Of a stretch of DNA of 64,000 bases, positions 1-9,740 are shown one piece after another (positions within the stretch are counted from its first letter, which is position 1; each line of letters starts with the position of its first letter). The notes under the pieces were generated by a model. It ran no database searches. It saw only the letters and a list, made by a program, of their open reading frames with translations, and was not told the DNA's origin. Source of the stretch: Sabethes cyaneus (Eukaryota > Arthropoda > Insecta > Diptera > Culicidae); the NCBI RefSeq assembly GCF_943734655.1, contig NC_071355.1:239971027-240035026 (forward strand), written 5' to 3'. The translations under genes and the position numbers were made by a program.

Positions 1-1190
1 ATTATTCTCTACCATTTTTTTCGCCTGACCTCTACCATTCTTCCACCCACTCTGCCGCTTCCTTTCCCCCCTACACACATACACACACCGACAACACGTG
101 TTAAAGTGCCTCCCATTGTTGTTGGCTCTTCACATGTGTCTGCCCGTGGCAGCAAAAGGGGATCCCCATTGATGGGAAGCGATTTTGTGCTCCGATTTTC
201 AAATTGCGCATACCGTAATCGCACATCAGCCCGTCGTCGCAGGTGCGACGCGACGGACGGAGGCTGATCATGAATAATGGGCTCTTGTTCCCAGATTTAA
301 TTTTCAATCAAATCTAGAGTGATTCCCAGTCTCGCACGTTTTTTGTGTTCCCCTTCGGTCTTCGGTGTTCGAAGCATCATTACAGTGTAGCGGAATGCAC
401 TGCGGGATGGAGAGACGGGTGAAACTATGATAACGAATAGCTCAGACGAGAAAGGTTGTTCCATTTTTGTTGAACATCAAATATTTTTCGTGAAGTGAAA
501 TTTTAAAGTTTGATTTTGTGCAGATCCTGAATTACCAAATTTCTGTATATTATTTTATTATCTATTTTTTACTTTCGAATCGATCGATAAAAAAATTAAA
601 ATGTTTGCAGCTTGTTTAAATTTTGCATTTTTAAATTAATTTGCCACGAGGAAACACTGACCATGAATGAGGTGTAATTATGACATTATTCAAATAAAAT
701 AGTTTCAAAAGAAAGCAGAATAACAGAACTAAGTACGAATGTGGAAATATTCCTCATCTCGTATTGTATGTGACGCTGGAATTCGTCATTTCAATGTCAA
801 GTTACTTGGTCCCGAGTCGGGGACTGTTCTCATCACATAAAATCATCAAGTCGCCCTGTCCGCATCTCTTCATGGCAGCACAATGCGGAATGCAGAGAAA
901 GATTTTGGCGCGTTTGCCGTCGTTGTCCGTATTACTTTTGATTCTTATTGAAATCAAACTAGAGGAAGTCACGGCAGCACAAAGTGCAGTAGCAAAGTTT
1001 TTGGGAAGGTTTTTTCACCAACAAACTGTACTAAACTGAGACAAACTACAAATATTAATCTTTTGCAGACGACAGATATGCACAGAAAAACTAAAGAAGA
1101 CATTTAAAATTAAAGATTTTTAACGACGAACTGAGACAACTGCAGGTACAATCTAAACAAAAGACATTTATAACTAAAACTAACAAGACA
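1..1190. other. Unassigned AT-rich DNA
   Basis: No gene or known element is recognised here. The largest open frame (764-1039, plus strand, 91 codons) has no recognisable domain and no start context that stands out. It is probably chance. The hairpin at 1206-1245 lies just downstream. Confidence 0.5.
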
Positions 1191-1205
1191 AAATATTGTA
1201 GCTAT

Positions 1206-1245
1206 CCTTGAAAAAGACTAAAATAAATAGTCGAAACGTCGGAGT
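1206..1245 (+). ncRNA. Hammerhead-like hairpin in a repeat
   Basis: A 5 bp stem (GACTA/TAGTC) with an AT-rich loop lies between a TGAAAA-like segment and GAAACGTC. This order (CUGANGA-like, stem II, GAAA, short stem III ending in UC) is the plan of hammerhead ribozymes found in Penelope-like and other retroelements. The first core segment is degenerate (TTGAAAA rather than CUGANGA) and there is an extra A before the stem, so this copy is probably inactive. It could be only a conserved retroelement 3' hairpin. The seen part is the hairpin plus GAAACGTC; the ribozyme link is inference. Confidence 0.3.
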
Positions 1246-1324
1246 GAATTGAAAAAGCCAATTCTAAATTCCGTAAAAGACTGAAAAGGCCAAAAAATTA
1301 CGATAAAAGTTATGTTTTAACGTA

Positions 1325-1690
1325 GATTGTTCGTATGAATAGCCCCCTTAATCCAAAACTGCCAAAAGTTAGTCATCACTTACTATAATGAAAATAAAAA
1401 AATAACTTATTTGTGTTAGGAAATATTGACATAGTTTCTTCGGTAAAGTTGTAAATATTGTAAAAACAAGCAACTTCGCTGTAGAATTAAAACTTCTATC
1501 TTTATCGAGTGGTGAATTATAGGGCATATTCTTTAAAACTTCTTTAAAAATTGGGTTTTCATACTTAGCTTTTCTCAGTTGCATTTTACAAGAATACAAT
1601 GTTCTAGGCAATTATCGAAGCTCCAAAATACACGTTTTTGCAGAAGATTGTAAATCTCTAGGACCTTTCCTTACAAAGTTATCGCTTTTG
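1325..1690 (-). repeat. Inverted-repeat family copy 1
   Basis: This segment is the reverse complement of 2600-2970 and of 1728-2400. Its outer end starts with GTTCGTATGAATAGCCCCCT, mirrored at the right edge near 2970. Copies 1 and 2 sit head to head around a roughly 40 bp spacer (1690-1728), so they form a large palindrome. An 80-codon frame (1369-1611 minus) is shared with copy 3 but contains no known domain. The base pattern looks like decayed non-coding repeat. Confidence 0.8.
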
Positions 1691-1727
1691 GCTCGTAAAG
1701 TTAAGGAAAAATAAAGCTTAAATAAGC

Positions 1728-2400
1728 GATAACTTTGTAAGGAAAGGTCCTAGAGATTCGCATTTTTCTGCAAAAACATGTGTTTTAAGTCTTTCAATAA
1801 TCGCCTAGAACCATATACTCTTGCAGGGATGGTTCGATCACTTTGACTCAATTTTGATTCATTTGACACTACCGTCTCAGCCGAGCAAAATTTGACAAAT
1901 TGACGGATGGGACATTTGTAGATAATAACTAGATCTACAATTTTGCTAAATAAAGTGTTGCTGCAACTTTTGTAGTTACGGCGCTACAATGCTAGTACCT
2001 CTTTAGTAACTAAATGAACGTTCATTTAGTTACTAATGATGTACTAGCATTGTAGCACCGTAACTATAAAAGATACAGCAACACTTTATTTAGCAAAATT
2101 GTAGATCTAGTTATTATCTACAAATGTCCCATCCGTCAATTTGTCAAATTTTGCTCGGCTGAGACGGTAGTGTCAAATGAATCAAAATTGAGTCAAAGTG
2201 ATCGAACCATCCCTGTACTCTTGTAAAATGCAACCAACATACGCTAAATATGAAAAACTTATTTTTTAAGAATTTCCAAAAAAATGCTCTATAGCTCTAC
2301 GCTCGATAGAGATAGAAATGTCATTTCTTTAGCAAAATTGTTTATCTTTATATGTTTATAACTTTGCCGAAATAACCATGTGTCTATCTACGAACTCAAA
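1728..2400 (+). repeat. Inverted-repeat family copy 2, split by an insertion
   Basis: This is the second copy of the same family. It runs head to head with copy 1 and is interrupted at 1816-2223 by the palindromic hAT-type element. Flanking sequence continues on both sides with the same order as copies 1 and 3. It fades near 2400 and does not reach the outer end that copies 1 and 3 share. Confidence 0.75.
1824..2215. mobile_element. Palindromic hAT-type MITE with 8 bp TSD
   Basis: The element is 392 bp and almost perfectly palindromic. Its centre falls exactly between 2019 and 2020 at AACGTT, so each arm is 196 bp. Ends are CAGGGATGG and CCATCCCTG. It is flanked by an exact 8 bp direct repeat TACTCTTG at 1816-1823 and 2216-2223. 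CAGGG-type ends with 8 bp TSDs are characteristic of the hAT superfamily. It contains no transposase frame, so it would need a transposase supplied in trans. Copies 1 and 3 of the surrounding repeat keep the uninterrupted target, which confirms the boundaries. Confidence 0.88.
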
Positions 2401-2599
2401 AACATGGACGTGTATCGAGCCTTTAGCGAACGCGAAATACATAAAACGTGTGCTTGCCGTACTCTCATCTGGGTGGTTAGGGACAAGCGGAACCCATACA
2501 AGTTTATAGTACTCGACTTAAGCTTCAAGATGAAGCGCTGATTTTAAAAATCAGCTTGCCCCATTTTACCCCACGGGCACGTGAATCTATGGAAATTTA

Positions 2600-2970
2600 A
2601 GACTTGAATATGCGATAATTCAGCAAGTAAAGGTCCAAGAGATTTGATGTCTTCTGCAAGAACGTGTATTTTGAGAGCTTCGATAATTGCCTAGAACATT
2701 GTATTCTTGTAGAATGCAACTGAGAAAAGCTAAGTATGAAAAACTAATTTTTAAAGAAGTTTTAAAGAATATGCCCTACAGTTTAGCACTCGATAAAGAT
2801 AGAAGTATTAATTCTTCAGTAAAGTTGCTTGTTTTTATAATATTTACAACTTTGACGAAGAAACTATGTATATATTTCCTAACACAAAAAAGTTATTTTT
2901 TTATTTTCATTATAGTTAGCGATGACTAACTATAAACAGTTTTAGATTAAGGGGGATATTCATACGAACA
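2600..2970 (+). repeat. Inverted-repeat family copy 3
   Basis: The third copy is in direct orientation to copy 2 and inverted to copy 1. It ends with TATTCATACGAAC, the mirror of the left edge at 1325. It carries the empty target TATTCTTG at 2702-2709, where copy 2 has the hAT insertion. Copies 1 and 3 may be the terminal arms of one 1.65 kb fold-back element. No target duplication could be assigned to it. Confidence 0.78.
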
Positions 2971-2975
2971 AAAAT

Positions 2976-3950
2976 GCTGAAGACCATAAATGATAAAATG
3001 AAAACAAAAGACACTAGGAAAAAAGCTTTTGCCCTTTCGGACTACTGTGGAGCGCCTTAAGGGGAAACCGAAAGTGGCTCAAAGATGGCTGGATAAATGG
3101 CTACCATTCGAAGCATGTATTGTTTTGCGCCTTAAAAATGTATCTGTATTGGCAGAGCACGCTTTCGCCACGTAATCAGTGCTCCCAGCGCTGTTATAAT
3201 TTACTAAAACTTGTAATTCAATTTATCGATCTGCTATGTATCAATAAACGCTCAGCAAAACATAATTGCTAATGGAAAATAAATTTTACTGATCATATCG
3301 ATCATTACGTGTTCATAAAAGCGACCAATGTATAATTTGGAATTAGTTAATAGATATTTGGTTGCGCACATATTTCGTTGAACTAGCGATTTCCGAAAAA
3401 GCAGCAACACAGTATCAAACTTTCGTCACATCAATGAGCTTTTAAAGAGCTTTCAACTTTCGCCGCTTCAATGAGCTTAGAGTGAAATAAACAAACAAAA
3501 CGCAAAAGCAGGAATCAAAAGCGCAATCCGATGCAAGCGGATTAATTAAACATCCTAGTGATTCTACGCATTATTCAGATGCTGCTGTTAATTTTGATTG
3601 AATCGGAATGCCTTGATAAAGAAAACAACCCCTTTTTCGGGATGTTTGTAGTCAGTGCGGTTGGCTGCGGATCAGCTGTTTATGTTTGCAAGCTCCGCTA
3701 TTTGACATGTATTACCGATACTAATGCAATATTCAAATAAACGTTCAGGTTTTGAACGAACACATGAGATGTACAGTACAGTGTTTGTCGCACTAACACA
3801 ATAACGTTAGCCACTTTCGGTTCCGCCTTAAATACCTTATTTTTTTGTGCATTTGAATCACACTTCCCAGTAACCAACGTAAAGGTGGAAGATTCTTCTC
3901 CTTGTCTCTTTGTCTGGTACACTTCATGCGACTGTGCAGATCCGGAAGAT
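2976..3950. other. Unassigned DNA, possible BEL LTR remnant
   Basis: No gene is recognised. A motif GAACCGAAAGTGGCT occurs in reverse at about 3807-3822 and a near match lies at 3063-3080. These could mark a decayed LTR downstream of the minus-strand integrase fragment at 3965-4260. That link is weak, and I could not find matching LTR termini. Confidence 0.25.
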
Positions 3951-3964
3951 ATAGCGTCAGCCAT

Positions 3965-4260
3965 TGCTTTCAGATTATTTGTACAAAACCCAAACTCACA
4001 GTTTTTTGCCGCATTGATAATCTGTATTCTGATAACTCTCCCGAGGTTGGTTCAGCTATGCTTGTGAGCGGTCGGTGGACGATAAAGTGACCTGGCGTCA
4101 ACACAGCAAATTCGAACGCCGATGGTTTTCTTAAAGTACGTTTGAAAGAATTTCACCACAGCTTCCCACAGGCCACCGAAGTTGGGACAGCATTTACTCT
4201 TGCTCCAGACAGGTCTGCCGTTAACTGATCTTGTACCTTGGGCTTGTTCCGAATGCAACT
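3965..4260 (-). pseudogene. BEL/Pao-like integrase fragment
   Basis: On the minus strand the translation contains GGLWEAVVKF followed by KKTIG. This is the block around the third catalytic acidic residue (E in GGLWE) of retroviral-type integrases. In a second frame LTPGHFIVHRPL and then AEPTSG follow, which is the typical C-terminal continuation in BEL/Pao polyproteins. The two halves are therefore separated by a frameshift near 4130. Only about 100 codons survive and no LTR was found. The gypsy superfamily is a possible alternative, but the TPGHFIVHRPL segment fits BEL/Pao better. Confidence 0.7.
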
Positions 4261-4271
4261 CCCCGCAAAAT

Positions 4272-4400
4272 AACGTATGTAGCCCTAAGGGCTATAGGAA
4301 AGGGTGACGTAGAATGTTTTACTAGATGAAGTTCTGCTTTATGTCAGATCATTAGATCAAGGACTAATGCAAACTGCATTTCTGGCATGTGTATGTTTAC
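4272..4400 (+). repeat. Interspersed repeat R-a, copy 1
   Basis: This stretch resembles 17842-18010. Shared blocks include AGCCCTAAGGGCT, GAAAGGGTGACGTAG and a longer run around CTAATGCAAACTGCATTT. The family is unknown. The CCCTAAGGG core is itself a short palindrome. Confidence 0.6.
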
Positions 4401-5059
4401 TAGTGTTCCAAAATCCTCCATCAAACGGCCTTTTTAAAGTCCACCAAGTAAATGAAGATAAAATCGAATTTTCTTTGGACTGAAATATCATATTGGTTTA
4501 ACAGCAACAGTAAAAATTGTTTTAGAGAATTTTACAGTGTTTTAGCTTATTGTTAGTAGTTTTAGGTAAACGCCACAAAAGTGGCAAGCATTTGGCGTTT
4601 CAGGTACGATTAACTAAAAATTTTAGCAATAAATGCACAAATTTAGCCTTTGTTTAATTCATTTATGACTTTTAAAAGGGCCATTGGTTTCAAATAACAT
4701 CCAAAGCAAAGCACGTTCAACGCAAATGTCAGTCGGATGTCCTTTCTTTTTGGTATGAATGACAACAGGTACGGGGGTTATTGGCATCCATTAACTTTCT
4801 TTCGCACCTAGAAGGTTTTACTAGCAGCTCTCACTGCAGTTGCCATCCACGCTACCTCCACTTCCATCCGTGTTACCGCTGGTCGCCTGTAGTCGTCTGG
4901 AGCTTGCGTGTCTCTGACGATGTTGATTACTCAGACTGAAACTGTCACTGTTTTACAGCTTACCGCTTGTTATTAAGCAGAAAACATGGCACGTTTTGGA
5001 AAAGGGGTTTGACCTAAAAGTATTAATTTTCGTTTGAAGAAAATTAGTTTACCAATCGA
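4401..5059. other. Unassigned DNA
   Basis: I see no gene, tandem array or recognisable transposon coding segment here. The segment at 4800-4930 is more GC-rich than its surroundings but has no clear frame. Confidence 0.4.
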
Positions 5060-5345
5060 AAAATCATCAGTTTGTGTAGTTTCAAGCAGTCCAATCTCCA
5101 ATCACCTTAATTTTGGACCACTCATCACCAATTTCCCAAGCATCTCAGAAGTCGCAAATCACTTTCGATCCGGTCGAACCATTCTGCACGTTGAGCTCCT
5201 CTATTCTTGGTGCCAGTGGAGTTGTTAAAGAGAACCGTTTGAGTCGCGCTGTAGTCCGGCATTCTTGCGACACGCCCGGTCCACTATAGCCAACCGACTT
5301 TCATCAGATGTACGATGGGAATCCCTCTAAAAAAGAGTTCCTGAA
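5060..5345 (-). pseudogene. RTE-like ORF, C-terminal segment
   Basis: The minus-strand translation reads GIPIVHLMKVG, then RVARMPDYSAT, then FNNSTGTKNRGAQRAEW, with in-frame stops. The same succession appears in the plus-strand copy at about 46260-46480 (GETPIAHLAKVSRLRWAGQ and VVRMPDDSATKM), so the two are relatives. This is the region downstream of the reverse transcriptase. An internal deletion has joined it nearly directly to the reverse-transcriptase segment, because the FEYLGSLV block seen in the other copy is missing here. Confidence 0.72.
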
Positions 5346-5583
5346 GCGTGTGATTCATATACTTACACTACTCGGCGTTTGTCTGGTTTCCGCCTCTACC
5401 TTTCATGTAGTTGGTCTTCGACGGATTTATTTTTAGCACAATCTTCCGCTAGACTCCGCTTTCAGTCAGGCGTAGATTGCCTCCGCCGTCCTGATTAAGA
5501 TATCCTGAGTCATCTACCTGCTCGTCGAACTACCTCCTGAAGAGCGATGGTGAACAGCATGCAGATTAAGCCGTCACCTTGTC

Positions 5584-6140
5584 TCAACCCTCGCCGCATC
5601 TCGGAGGAACTCTAGTGTTCCCGAGATGCGCACGAAACACATTACTCGATCCTGATGTAGCTCTGATCAGTTGCGTCAGTTTGTATGGAAACACGTGTTC
5701 GTGCATGGTCTGCCAAAGCTGTTTTCGAATGACTGTATCATATGCTGCTTTGAAATCAATGAAGATGTGATGCGTGGGTACGTTATACTCTAAACATTTC
5801 TGCAAGATCTGTCGGATGGAAAAATTGGGTTTAGTGGCGCGAGCTCCCATGAACCCCAGCTGACAATTGGCTACGAAACCTTGTGCTATCAATGACAGCC
5901 GGCGCAACAGGATCTGGAAGAGTGCCTTGTGGGCGGCGTTTACCAGCGTTATGTCACGATAGTTGCAACAGTGGAGCCGATCACCCTTTTTGATGGGACA
6001 AGCAACTGCTGCAATCTATTGGTCCGATAGCTTCTCGTCCTCCCAAGTCGTTTCCAGTGTTTCTCGGCCATGTTTATAAAGCTCTGCTAGTGGGCAAAAC
6101 CTTGTCCTTACCAGTGGTTTTGTAGGTCTTCAGCAACCAG
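5584..6140 (-). pseudogene. RTE-like reverse transcriptase fragment
   Basis: The minus-strand frame shows KKGDRLHCCNYRDITLVNAA, then SIRQILQKCLEYNVPTHHIF, IDFKAAYDTV and a degraded end corresponding to SSSF..RRGLRQGDG. These are fingers-palm motifs of non-LTR reverse transcriptases, with the first catalytic aspartate in FIDFKAAYD. The FADD box is lost to the internal deletion. A stop interrupts the frame upstream at about 6018, and the reading frame shifts after the RVPPRCGEG end. The protein cannot be functional. Confidence 0.8.
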
Positions 6141-6149
6141 ATTTCTCGT

Positions 6150-6860
6150 TATCCATGGTTATTACGTAAAGACTTGAATGGATAAACCCCTAATCCAAGG
6201 TGTGACGCGACCCATGCCGAGGAATGAATGGTGGAGAGGGTTCTATAAATTATCTGCCGCAATGGATCCTGTGGAATACCAGGTCGCCCTCCACAGTAAT
6301 TTGCCCTTGCTGCATCAAGCCGATCACTGATGCAGTGGACCATTTCTTACCGAGCATGCTCTCTCTGCCGAAAAACAAAGAAACGAAGGAAGTGGCGAGG
6401 AGCCCTGTTCCTCGTCTATCCTCAACACGCCGACTCGTAGTGAGTCGACAGACGAGGTGGCTCCAACTCTGAAGGGTGAGCTGAAACAATGGAAGAGCCG
6501 AACAGTCATGGCCAATTGGATGGCCCTACAATCGCTCAAACAATCTAAAAATCTATACCGTCGAGTATTAACGGGAAACTAGCAATCATTAGCTTTCCAA
6601 GTAGCACACTATAGGTCCATTAAGCTGATGCAACCGTATTACGACTGAAATTAGTCATATTTCAGTTACCACAACAACTTTGTAACAACCGTGTTAGTAG
6701 GGTTTTGGTCGGAGAGCCCAATTTCGGAAGTAGTTTTCATCCGAAAAGCGGGATTTTGTTTATTGAAATGTATTAAACGCACCTTAAGGTTACTTAAAAG
6801 TTGCTGAGACTCAATAAGAGATATCCCAGTACGCTTACCGGTCTTGTGACAGGACATTGT
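6150..6860. other. Unidentified insertion inside the RTE copy
   Basis: This stretch separates the RTE reverse transcriptase from its linker and has no RTE similarity that I can see. It is GC-richer at 6200-6500 and has overlapping small frames on both strands with no known domain. It may be the untranslated 5' part of another retroelement. Confidence 0.35.
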
Positions 6861-6965
6861 CCAAGTAAATATAATGTTCAGAATCAAATTCTTTTGCTCG
6901 TCCCGACATGTGCCAGGTAATGGTAAGTAATTCTTACGAGTTTGATTCACCTTCTCGTGCAACTT
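6861..6965 (-). pseudogene. RTE-like linker between endonuclease and RT
   Basis: The minus-strand frame includes KVNQTRKNYLPLPG followed by TCRDEQKNLILN. This resembles the linker between the endonuclease and the reverse transcriptase in RTE-type elements, where a VN.SRK.Y.P sequence and a CRD..GN.L sequence follow one another. It sits between the flanking RTE fragments in the correct order and orientation, which supports the call. Confidence 0.5.
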
Positions 6966-7227
6966 GCGCGTGTCATTAGCTCAGAATAATTTTTATAATT
7001 CTTAACGCCCTCCTTCTTTCCTTGTCCTCCTTCTGGCGCTTTTAACTCCTCAGAATTGTGGTTAACTGGTAACTTGCTCGTCAGTATTTCGTTAAGTACT
7101 CCCTAGTGGCCAAGTTTTCCAAGCCAGGTTTCTTTCCTCTTCATCGCTGGTTGGCATACCCAGCAAACCAATCACTGCATATACTCAATCTAGTCTTTTT
7201 TGTTTTTATTTTTATATGACTCTTTTT

Positions 7228-7738
7228 TAGGTAGCGAGGAAGTGTCTGGTGCGAAAAACGATCAACTGGATGAACTACAGAATATCGATATATAGGCCAA
7301 AAATATATTGGATCGTTCAAACAAAACAAAAAAACACACTCGGTGGAGGTAAATTACACCAGACTTGCCGTATCGACGTCCGGCAACAGTTTGCTTGTTT
7401 CTATCGCACCGACCGAGTAGATAACAGTCTATCTTCTCGGCGGTAGAAATAAAGAGCAATCATACAAAAAATAATTCTCATCGTCTAGGCTAGCGTGTGG
7501 TCCGTGGAGTGATAGAACTAGGAGAATAAAAACAAAAATTGGATATTAGAATACCTAATGTAAGAGTGCGGCAGTGGTTTAATTAGTAAAACATTCGGGT
7601 ATCAACCGAAAGAGCATGGGGGTGAGCCCCACCCGCCGTTAAACGACCCATATTTTTGGGCTGTATATCGAAATTTTCTAGTTCCTGCAGTTTATCATTC
7701 GTCGCACCAGACATTTCCTCACTCTTTATCTAGTACCG
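7228..7738 (+). mobile_element. tRNA-like TIR element, copy A
   Basis: Inverted repeats of about 85-90 bp (7230-7320 and 7650-7735) share GTCTGGTGCGA and neighbouring blocks. The interior contains a tRNA-like cloverleaf (7568-7639) and sequence shared with copies at 28592, 37519 and 61130, for example TTCTCGGCGGTAGAAA. The element lies inside the decayed RTE copy, so it is younger than that copy. No transposase or reverse transcriptase frame is present, so it is non-autonomous. No clear target duplication was found. Confidence 0.7.
7568..7639 (+). other. tRNA-like cloverleaf in copy A
   Basis: Seventy-two bases fold as a tRNA. The acceptor is GCGGCAG/CCGCCGT with one mismatch and one wobble. 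The D stem is GTTT/AAAC. The anticodon stem is a perfect TTCGG/CCGAA around the 7-base loop GTATCAA, which keeps U33 and gives anticodon AUC. The T arm is ATGGG/CCCAC with a 7-base loop. The anticodon is unusual for a functional tRNA, and this unit recurs only within the repeat family. I therefore read it as a tRNA-derived internal polymerase III promoter rather than a tRNA gene. Confidence 0.6.
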
Positions 7739-7739
7739 G

Positions 7740-8480
7740 TAGTAAGGTAGGGACCTCTGAGATGGCCGAGCGTATTCTGCTCCAACCGTCTTCGAGAGTT
7801 GAAGAACCTAACTCCTCGAAAGGTTTGAACTTAAATTTGTAGATTTTTTCGGTGAAATTTTTCAAAAACTCAAGCTATAAAAGTAAACGGTGTCTAACTC
7901 AAACAATAGAATCCTCGGAAGAAGGAAGTGCCTTGTAGCCTGTGCAAGCTATAAAGTCCTGTCACATTGCTTCCCTACCGACCTGGGCATTCACATCCCC
8001 GATGACGATCTTGATGTTCACGTTCCTAGTTCGTTGGTAGTGCCACTACTTTGGTAAAACTGGGATTTTCCGCAGTTACTGGTCAGGCATTCCAAGTACC
8101 GTGTTTCTATTTGTCGTCCTTGTTTCGTTGCCTTGGTCGAGGCTGAATATTCCGATCCGTATTTGCTTGAATTTCCAAAGTATTCAATTTAGGTAGGTTG
8201 CCTTACTAGGACCACGCTACCGTGTCTTTAGTGTCGAGACACTACGTTTCTTAATTCAGCCGCTCGTCCCGGATCAGACGCTGTCGTGAGCCGCTCCTAA
8301 GCTGGAGTACAACCGCTCACTTGGTTGAGAAACCGTTAAACCATCAAGAACCGCCCTGAGATGTGAATAGACTTAAGCCTTAAGGCTGACAATGCTATTC
8401 CATAGTGCCTCCTTCGCTGTCGGTTTAAGACCTTTGTTTCTACTGAAATTGATTACTCGTTCTCCGTTAAGGTTGCTCGT
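7740..8480 (-). pseudogene. RTE-like endonuclease N-terminal region and leader
   Basis: At 7981-8020 the minus strand encodes NIKIVIGDVNAQV. This is the GD.N motif of AP-type endonucleases used by non-LTR elements, in the form typical of RTE-like proteins. Upstream on that strand (8030-8480) is GC-balanced sequence with many stops, which I interpret as the decayed leader and start of the ORF. Downstream (about 7740-7900) is poor coding sequence that may be the endonuclease end. Confidence 0.55.
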
Positions 8481-9600
8481 GTTTAAGCTTGCTGGAGGCT
8501 AAGGATCACCGTTGAGTCTGTTTTATACCTGCAGGTATGCAAGGCACCGATGTTACGCAGAACGGGCAAGTTTTAACTTTTTCGAAAACCAATGCCAAAC
8601 ATACCCTTTTATATAACGAAATCCGATAGAATCAAATATCCGTCGTGACTGTGGAACAAAAGTTCAAATAATAACGTGGCCTTTTCTCAAATTTAAGTTG
8701 ATCGAAAATCACCCGAGAAAGTTTCATCTTATTTGCGTTGACCACGTGCGTAGGTACGCTCGTTAAACTTTTTGCCTTTTCCAATATAATACGTGGGTGG
8801 AATTCAGCCTAACTTTGGTTCGCCGGAATTTTGTTGTCAGGGTCAGTGCAATCTAAATTATTAGCATCAGGTTTTTTATTTTTTTCATTTCATGCTCCGT
8901 AGGTGGACGATCTATTTTCCGAACTGTAGAGGATATTTCAACAACAATCCAAACAACTCTTGGATTGCATAACAGAGTGCCATGGACAATTGAAAAAAAA
9001 AGAGCAATGCTAATGGATTAGAAAGTTTCCTCATCTAGAACATACAGCATGCAATGAAGTAAAATGAATGAACAGCACTAGCTGCTGCTACTAGTTTGAT
9101 TGATTTTCAGCTTTACCACATTACCAGCACTACCTATAATTGAGCGAAAAGAACTACATGCACTACATGAAAGTGAAACGATGAAATCCAAGTGCAACTT
9201 CATCCATCGTTCTCGAATAATTGCAGCCATACCTGTATCGATCGACTATAATGTGGCTCACAATAATTGAATTACCGTCCCGCTGCCAACCCACCGCCGG
9301 CAGCGCCGCCTGCCGGTTCCCATCACAAGACGACGAGAAAAAATGAGCTTTGCACGACTGATGGGAAAACTAACAAAAGCAATTAAGAGAACAGAAAATG
9401 AGTCCCTCTGTTCGGATCGACCAACCTCTCGTACAAGGACTCATATATATATAGTCTTGCACGTTGCAAAGCTCCATTCGTAGATTTCAAATCACTTCAT
9501 GGATGGGAAAGAATGCTAAAGGAAAAAAATAAAATGTTAGCAACCAGGGTTAGCTCGGTTTAGTATACTTTTCCATTTAGGGCAACAGGGTCTGCAGTCA
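8481..9600. other. Unassigned DNA
   Basis: No gene, tandem array or transposon coding motif was recognised. A TATATATATA run at 9444-9453 has no supporting promoter context. Confidence 0.4.
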
Positions 9601-9601
9601 A

Positions 9602-9602
<1 letters not shown>

Positions 9603-9632
<30 letters not shown>

Positions 9633-9740
9633 CGACAACGAAGATGCTGAAGATGATGATGATGATGTCTGAAACTGAAACAGGGCGCATCCTTGCGGTT
9701 TTCTTTTACTTCGCTCTTGCTTGCTTGCTTGCTTGCTTCC
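9603..9740. repeat. Simple repeats (CGA)n, (GAT)n, (CTTG)n
   Basis: Three short microsatellites follow one another. A CGA run lies at 9603-9641, a GAT run at about 9649-9667, and a CTTG/TTGC run at about 9715-9738. Overlapping frames on both strands (9560-9935) are explained by these repeats. Confidence 0.9.

Larger units (their letters stand above)
5060..8480 (-). mobile_element. Decayed RTE-like non-LTR retrotransposon, interrupted
   Basis: Minus-strand fragments appear in the expected order of one element. A probable 5' leader and endonuclease lie at about 8480-7740, a linker at 6965-6861, the reverse transcriptase at 6140-5584, and the C-terminal segment at 5345-5060. They are separated by at least one identifiable insertion (7228-7738) and one unidentified stretch (6150-6860). 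Stops and deletions make the element non-functional. The RTE-type assignment rests on recognised motif strings. A related clade with the same endonuclease and reverse-transcriptase order is possible. Confidence 0.65.

Noticed and set aside
1369..2929. Conserved 80-codon protein present twice
   Set aside because: The two frames are the inverted copies 1 and 3 of one non-coding repeat; conservation reflects duplication.
7568..7639. Functional tRNA gene
   Set aside because: The anticodon AUC is not normally used in eukaryotic nuclear tRNAs, and the unit occurs only inside a repeat family.
9444..9483. Core promoter (TATATATATA followed by GCAAAGCTCC)
   Set aside because: AT runs are common here and no transcription unit follows.
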